DNA from: Zygnema cylindricum
Taxonomy: Eukaryota > Streptophyta > Zygnematophyceae > Zygnematales > Zygnemataceae
Assembly (NCBI GenBank): GCA_037447655.1
Contig: JBBHKE010003523.1
Span: 1 to 48,151 of the forward strand
Direction of reading: 5' to 3'
DNA length: 48,151 nt
The notes under the pieces are model-generated. The model was not told the origin of the DNA. It saw only the letters and a program-made list of their open reading frames with translations, and made no database searches. The number at the start of each line of letters is the position of its first letter. Positions within the stretch are counted from its first letter, which is position 1. The position numbers were made by a program, and so were the translations under genes. Shown here one piece after another: positions 42,987 to 48,151 of this stretch.

Positions 42987-43531
42987 TTATTCTTCTGGCT
43001 CCCAAGGCCTTGGAAGCGGATCGGGACGATACCTGCTTGACATCTGCACGAGAAGAACAAGAATTGATCAATTTCTGAAACAATCAGGAACCGATGAATG
43101 TTGTTATTGAACCTGCAAAATTGGTCTAAAACAAACATAAACATAATGTACCATCAGTAAAGCAGTGATTGCAAACATACACCTAAGGGACAGAACATGC
43201 AATCATGTGTGACAATTCATGGACTTCGAAGGACAATCACAGGCGATTAAAACAACTGCAACAAGTAAACCAGCGTTTTTAATACCTCTTGCTGAGATAC
43301 TCTCAGACTTGACTGCTTTGTCCGCAACACTGATGTCACTTCACATTCTCGGTCATCACGGAGAAGTGAATAGCGCTTTAATCTCTTCGATGATGCATCT
43401 GAAATCTCTGTCAGTGAAGTTGTACAAGAGCTGGAAGGATCTTGCGTGCTGCTTTCGCTACTTACAGCAGAAGTTGCAGCAGTCAGCCGCTCACAAATAT
43501 GGCATTCTGGACTTTTTGGCTGCTGATTCAT
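42987..43531 (-). CDS. Possible small two-exon gene, unknown function
   Basis: Exon 1 (43531-43286) starts ATG and encodes 82 residues with a CHIC pair (MNQQPKSPECHICERL), a Ser/Thr-rich middle and a Lys/Arg patch. It ends at a GAG|GTATTA donor, phase 0. The acceptor tctcgtgcag at 43044 continues in phase with MSSRYRPDPLPRPWEPEE and a TAA at 42989-42987. The total is about 100 codons. The Pro/Trp-rich end looks like a genuine protein C-terminus, but I recognise no family. The gene may have further 5' exons. The same stretch is open on the plus strand (43219-43536), so the coding strand is not certain. Confidence 0.35.
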
Positions 43532-43735
43532 TGTAATGGATCAACGGATTCAGGTAAAATAGATGCACAGAGATAAACCAAGGTTGAATTGTCTTAAAGC
43601 AGAATAGCTTCTGTATTAAGATAGTGGACAGGCGGATGTAATGGACGTACGGATTCAGGTAAACAAACAGAGAGGAAAAGAAAACAGCTAGACTAAGGTT
43701 GAAGTAATCTCAACCAGAAAAGCTCCTGGACTGTT
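43530..43735 (+). repeat. Imperfect direct duplication of about 100 bp
   Basis: gtaatgga...acggattcaggtaaa, then agagataaacca/gaggaaaagaa, aaggttgaa and cagaa(t/a)agct(t/c)ctg occur in the same order from about 43534 and again from about 43639. Confidence 0.55.
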
Positions 43736-44489
43736 AAAGCAGTTAAAGAAAAATTGGACGCGACCTGCTTTTGAGCTCCTGAAAACTCTTTGTCAGAACC
43801 GATATAGGTTGAGGCGCTGTAGCCTGCTTAGACGCAAAGCTTGTATGCTCATAATTTATAGCTTTTGCAATTAAAAAATGAGAGTTTATAGCCAGCTGAG
43901 ATGCGGATTTGAATGCTGCTGGGAAAATGTTCTACTATAAAAGTAGAAAAGGCGCGGAGTCTACAGCAACATTTTAAAATTGTTCAAACTTTGCCTGAAA
44001 CGTGAAAGCTGAAAAAGGTGGCAGAATTGTAAGCCTGCATGCAGGAATTACTTCGCTTTGCACATCCTACCTCGAATTTTCGCGCGTACCGTAAACAGAA
44101 TTTGAAGTTCTTTTTTCAATCCAGGAAGAATTGCCTTGTGACAATGGTAGCTGATGTGGCATCAGAATTTCGAAACTGTTAACACGTGGCATTCGACTTT
44201 CCAATATCTTACGCTATTTGTACGGAACCAGGCATCCGAATTTTCAAACAATACCGTAGTGGTATTAGACATTGGGGGGAGGGCTTATTTGGCGGGCAGC
44301 GGAGACCTTCGAGGAGGATTTTGCCCGGGCAATGTAAATCCCTCCCAGTTATTGATAAGGACAAAAAAATCGCGCGAAGCGCGGAGAATTTTTTTTTGGG
44401 AGTCTCCTCGCTGATTAGGTCAGATGGACAAAAAAAACAAAAAAAAGCAAAGTGTTCATACTTACAGCGTTCTCATATAGAGCATTCAC
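43736..44489. other. Gene-free stretch
   Basis: Includes a GC-rich patch (about 44270-44350) and a palindromic cgcgcgaagcgcg at about 44371-44383. No supported gene. Confidence 0.35.
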
Positions 44490-44700
44490 CACAAATAGCG
44501 TCACGCGCGTTGCATGAGAACATGTAAATCGCGTTCGCAACTCAAAATATCTACATAATATTAGAAACGTTCACACTTTAAACACTACCATTTAATCCGT
44601 CGAACAACTTAGTCGCGCGTCACGTGAGAACACTTGACCTTTGCCATTAAAAACTAAAATAAAATTAGCCGCGCGTCACGTGAGAACACTTTACGTATGA
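44490..44700 (+). repeat. Three spaced gcgcgtcacgtgagaaca-type repeats
   Basis: Variants gcgcgttgcatgagaacatg (about 44505), gcgcgtcacgtgagaacact (about 44614) and the same again (about 44671) each contain CACGTG or a one-base variant. Confidence 0.65.
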
Positions 44701-44974
44701 AATTATAAACAAAACAAAAAAGTACAGTCATATTGTCGTCCTTTGGGCGCCGCAGGCGAATTTTTTTTTACTACGCTACGTGAAATGAGGATCATACGCG
44801 GAGAGTGTAAAAATATCCTACAGTCATCATTGACGTAGTATTTTGAAAGGAGGAGAAGGTATTTTGAAAGCGGAGAAGGTATATATATTCAAATTTTAAA
44901 GAGTACATGACAAATCCGCGTGTACTATTTACTTACTCCAAAATGTGACGTTATTTATCATATTCCCTACGGTC

Positions 44975-45140
44975 GAAAGTGAAATTCCGTACTTTTCAAT
45001 GTAGATTAACTCTCCTCGCGGATGTCCGTACGTGGTAAACTTGAATTCCGTACTCTCCAATGTAAATTAACTCTCCGCGCGAGTTCCGTACGCTCCGTAC
45101 TCTCCAATGTACATTAACCCTCCGCGCGAATTTCGTACGC
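44975..45140 (+). repeat. Three-unit repeat with ttccgtac and ccgcgcga cores
   Basis: The order (a)ttccgtact(t/c)t-c-aatgta-attaac(t/c)ctcc-gcg recurs three times, at about 44985, 45049 and 45096. The unit is roughly 45-65 bp. Confidence 0.65.
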
Positions 45141-45299
45141 TCAAATGTGAACCATTTTTTTTCAGTATGTATCGCAAATGATTATGTTTCAAATTGTATT
45201 GTTTTGAAACGTAAGTAAATATAGACGTACGTTAATCTATTTATTACGTGCGTTTTAACCATAGGTTTTGATTTACGATTTAACGTATTTAGTGTTACC

Positions 45300-45975
45300 T
45301 CTCTCCTCTCTCTCCTATCGTCTCTTCCCTCTCTATACACTCACTTTCCTCTCTCTTATCCCTCCTCTCTCTCTTTTCTCTTCTCATTTTTCTATTTTCT
45401 CCTCTCTCTCTCATTTCTTCTCTTCTTTCTCTCTCCTATCCTTTCTCCTCTCTCTTTATACTATCTTCTCTCTCCTGTGTCACCTCTCTCTTCTCTCTCT
45501 TCTCTCTTTTCTCTCCTCTCCTCTCTTTCCACACTCCTCTCTCTTCTCTATCTCTGCTCTCCTATATCCTCCTCTTTTCTCTCTCATCTTTCCTCCCTCT
45601 CCTCTCCTTCTCTCCTCTCTCTATTTTCTTTCTATTCTCTCTCTGTGTCTATACTCTTCCTCCTCTCTCTTCTCTCTCTCCACTCTCTCCGCTCTCTTCT
45701 CTCTCTTTCCTTTCCTCTCTCCTCTCTCCTCTCTCCCCTCTCTTCTCTAATCAGTCCTCTATCTTTTCTCCTCTTCTCTCCTCTCCCTTCTTTCTTTTCT
45801 CTCGTCTCCTCTCCTCCACTCTCTTCTCTCTGTTCTCTCTCTTCTCTCTCTCTCCTCTCCTCTCTCCTCTCTCCTCTATCCTTTCTATTTTTCTCCTCTC
45901 CTTCTCTCTCCTCTCTTTCATCACTCTTCTCTCTTTTTCTCCTTTCTCCTATCTCTCCCTCTCCCGCCCCCTCTC
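45300..45975 (+). repeat. Very long polypyrimidine (CTCTC) tract
   Basis: About 675 bases of almost pure C/T with short A or G interruptions. Ser/Leu-rich open frames through it are artefacts. Confidence 0.95.
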
Positions 45976-46220
45976 CTTTATAAAAATTGCCACTGTGTTG
46001 TGTTTTTTTTTTTTCCCTCCCTTTTTTTTCATTTATTAGTTAACTTCTTTACATAATTTATTTCCTAACTAACATTTCCTAACTCTTGATTTTTTATTTT
46101 TTTTTACGGAAAATCCAGACAATAAAATATGGAGTTATTTCTACAGATTTTCTTTTACGGGATTTGAGTACATGGAACCGCTTGTATGTCGCGGGACGCC
46201 TTCAAAAACCGGTCAGTCTT

Positions 46221-46590
46221 TGATAAATGCACACCTTTTTATGAAAAAATCACCCTTTTATTTGATAAATGCACACCATTATTTTTGAAAAATCACCCTT
46301 TGTTTTGATAAATACACACCATATCTTGAAGAATTCACCTTGTTTTTGATAATTATACACCATTTTTTGGCGAATTCACCTTTGATTTTGATAAATACAC
46401 ACCATTTTTTGGAGAATTCACCTTTCTTTTATAATTATACACCATCTTCTGGAGATTCGCCCTATTTTTTGATAAATACACACCATATTTTTGGGAATTT
46501 ACCTTGTTTTTGATGAATAAACACAATATTTTTGGAAAATTCGCCTTGTTTGATAAATACACACCAATTTCTGGAAAATTCATCTCGTTT
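46221..46590 (+). repeat. Minisatellite, unit about 42 bp, roughly nine copies
   Basis: The phrase tgataaatacacaccat followed by a gaattcacc-type half recurs at about 46221, 46263, 46306, 46347 and onward, with spacing 41-43 bp. The minus strand is open through much of it and encodes 13-14 residue repeats (KVNSPKNGVYLSK type). No gene is inferred. Confidence 0.85.
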
Positions 46591-46596
46591 TCTATA

Positions 46597-46862
46597 AATC
46601 CTCTCTCTCTCTCTCTCCTCTCCTCTCTCCTCTCTCCTCTATCCTTTCTATTTTTCTCCTCTCCTTCTCTCTCCTCTCTTTCATCACTCTTCTCTCTTTT
46701 TCTCCTTTCTCCTATCTCTCTTGTCTCTCCCCTCTCTTTTCGCTTTTCTCTCCTCTCCTATTTTCAATGTATCCTCTCTCCTCTCCTCTCTCCTCTCTCT
46801 TCTCTCTCTCATATCCTGATTCTCCTATCTCTCCTCTCTTCTCTCTTTTCTCTCATTTCTTC
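46597..46862 (+). repeat. Second polypyrimidine tract with exact copy of part of the first
   Basis: From the run of CTs at 46597 to about 46718 the sequence repeats 45835-45955 essentially exactly. The landmark atcctttctatttttctcc lies at 45878 and 46641, 763 bp apart. This points to a segmental duplication or unequal exchange within the tract. Confidence 0.8.
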
Positions 46863-47460
46863 CTTCGCTACGTTAAAATCGCCAATTCTCCCTCATCTTG
46901 TCAACTTTAAGAAACTACAGCCTTTGTCAACATCTCTGCTTCTCCACGGTCAAATATATGCCACGGTATAAATTCAAATCAAAAATTTGCACTCGCTTTA
47001 CCCATAAACTTCCACTTCACACAAAGTGTTGTTCTTTAAAATAGACCGCAGAATCCAACCAAACTACCACTTGTCCACACAGCTAAGCAAAGCTATGCCA
47101 ATGAACAATCATTTGAAATGCATCCTCCAAATGACACACATGCGTACACAGCTGCAACAAACATGCGTACACAGATGATCAAACATGCATACACAGAGCA
47201 TCAAACAAGGACACACGCGTAATAACTAAGGCTTCATGCACAATTTAACAAAGCTTTAGCATCAATAAAACCCTAAGACAAATGCATAAATAATGCATAA
47301 CAAACAAGTATATTAATAACATATATAAATAACAACAAATGAAAACATCACACATAAGCAAAAGTATAAAATAATAAATGTATCACTTGAATGCATGACC
47401 TAATCGACAACCTTTAATACATCTTTGGTCCCCACATTTCAAGCTAAGCATTGATGATGC
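46863..47460. other. AT-rich spacer between tracts
   Basis: Contains a short run of ca(t)gc(g/a)tacacag repeats near 47140-47200. No gene. Confidence 0.45.
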
Positions 47461-47465
47461 ATTCC

Positions 47466-48151
47466 TTAAGAGAGGAGAGTGGAGAGATAAAAGAGAGAGG
47501 AGAGGAGATAAGAAAGGGGAGATACAAGACAGCGAGGAGAGAGAGAAGAGAGAGAGGAGAGAAGAGAAGACATGATACAAAAGTGAGAATAGGGGAGAGA
47601 AAGGAGGGGAGAAAGGAGAGAAGAGAGAAGAGAGGAGAGAGAGAAGAGAGTGAATACAAAGAAGAGAGAGTAGCAAAGAGATAAAGAGAAAAGAGAGGAG
47701 AGAGAGGTGAAAAGCGAGAGGAGAGGAGAGGAGAGAGAAAAAGAGCAAAGAGAGGAGAGAGGGTAGAGGGGAGAGAAGAGAAGTGAAAGGAAAGAGGAGA
47801 TAGCGAAAATGTAATAAAAAAGAGAAGAGAGGAAAGAGGAGATAGAGAAAAGGTAATAAAAAAGAGAAGAGAGGAGAGAGCGGAGAGAGGGGAGGAGACA
47901 GAGAGAGGAGAGAGGAGAGAGTGGAGAGAGAGAAGAGGAAAGAGAGAAGAGACAAGAGCGATAGGAGAGACAGGAGAGAGAAGAGAGAGAGATGAAAAAG
48001 GGGACATGTGAGAGAGGAGAGGAGAGAAAAGAGAGAAGAGAAAGGAGTGAGAGGAGAGGAGAGGAGAGGAGAGAGAGGAGAAGAAAGAAACGAGAGAAAG
48101 AGAGAAGAGAAAGGAGAGAGAGAACATTCAAGAGAGAGAGAGAGGAGAGAG
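47466..48151 (+). repeat. Long polypurine (GAGAG) tract to the window end
   Basis: About 685 bases of nearly pure A/G. It is the purine counterpart on the same strand of the tracts at 45.3-46.0 and 46.6-46.9 kb. Duplicate blocks such as agaggagatag(c/a)gaaaa(t/g)gtaataaaaaa occur at about 47800 and 47837. The minus-strand frames are low complexity. Confidence 0.95.

Noticed and set aside
45268-45983. Ser/Leu-rich open frames of 160 and 168 codons
   Set aside because: Pure translation of a CT tract in alternative frames; no real protein signal.
47383-48131. Minus-strand open frames of 190-227 codons
   Set aside because: Same artefact on the complement of the GA tract; all three frames are open.

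Overview
The window looks like nuclear DNA of a land plant or close streptophyte relative. It has GT-AG introns of roughly 0.1-1.1 kb, plant-type PIF/Harbinger transposases, tRNA-derived repeats and long gene-free stretches full of microsatellites and small inverted-repeat elements. I cannot name the species. No bacterial operon, CRISPR array, rRNA or organelle gene is visible.

Left part (1-9.7 kb): no convincing intact gene. It holds a 31-bp minisatellite (about 1.96-2.27 kb) with diverged relatives around it, a CpG-rich patch, polypurine and GA tracts, a 540-bp MITE-like element (4210-4749), a perfect 16-bp hairpin (5299-5345) and a frameshifted coding remnant near 5.85-6.11 kb. Middle-left (9.8-18 kb): two near-identical PIF/Harbinger transposase copies on the minus strand. 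The second has lost its C-terminus at the edge of a 1.28-kb element with about 450-bp terminal inverted repeats. It is followed by a head-to-tail pair of about 740-bp TIR elements that share one terminus.

Centre (22.5-30.7 kb, minus strand): the one clear host gene. Eight exons can be joined with consistent splice sites and phases into a 1312-codon frame. The protein has aromatic OCRE-like segments, an acidic EEGEI motif, an RD/RS-rich region and a C-terminal G-patch split by an intron. It resembles RNA-processing proteins of the AGGF1 and RBM5/SUA type.

Right part (33-48 kb): a Myb/SANT-like protein gene (+) and a PIF-type transposase (-) face each other tail to tail, the two-gene content expected of a PIF/Pong element. 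The transposase is damaged by a 40-bp tandem duplication, and a tRNA-derived SINE-like repeat lies just upstream of it; a second copy of that repeat lies near 40.4 kb. Further right are a foldback element with internal minisatellite (38.2-38.8 kb), a 405-bp tandem duplication, a possible small two-exon gene (43.0-43.5 kb), short GC-rich repeat clusters, a 42-bp minisatellite, and very long CT tracts followed by a GA tract at the window end.

Overall this is one RNA-processing gene set in a transposon and satellite landscape. The most interesting material is the nested or self-tandem DNA transposons and the transposase-SINE arrangement. I saw nothing that clearly amounts to a new multi-gene system.
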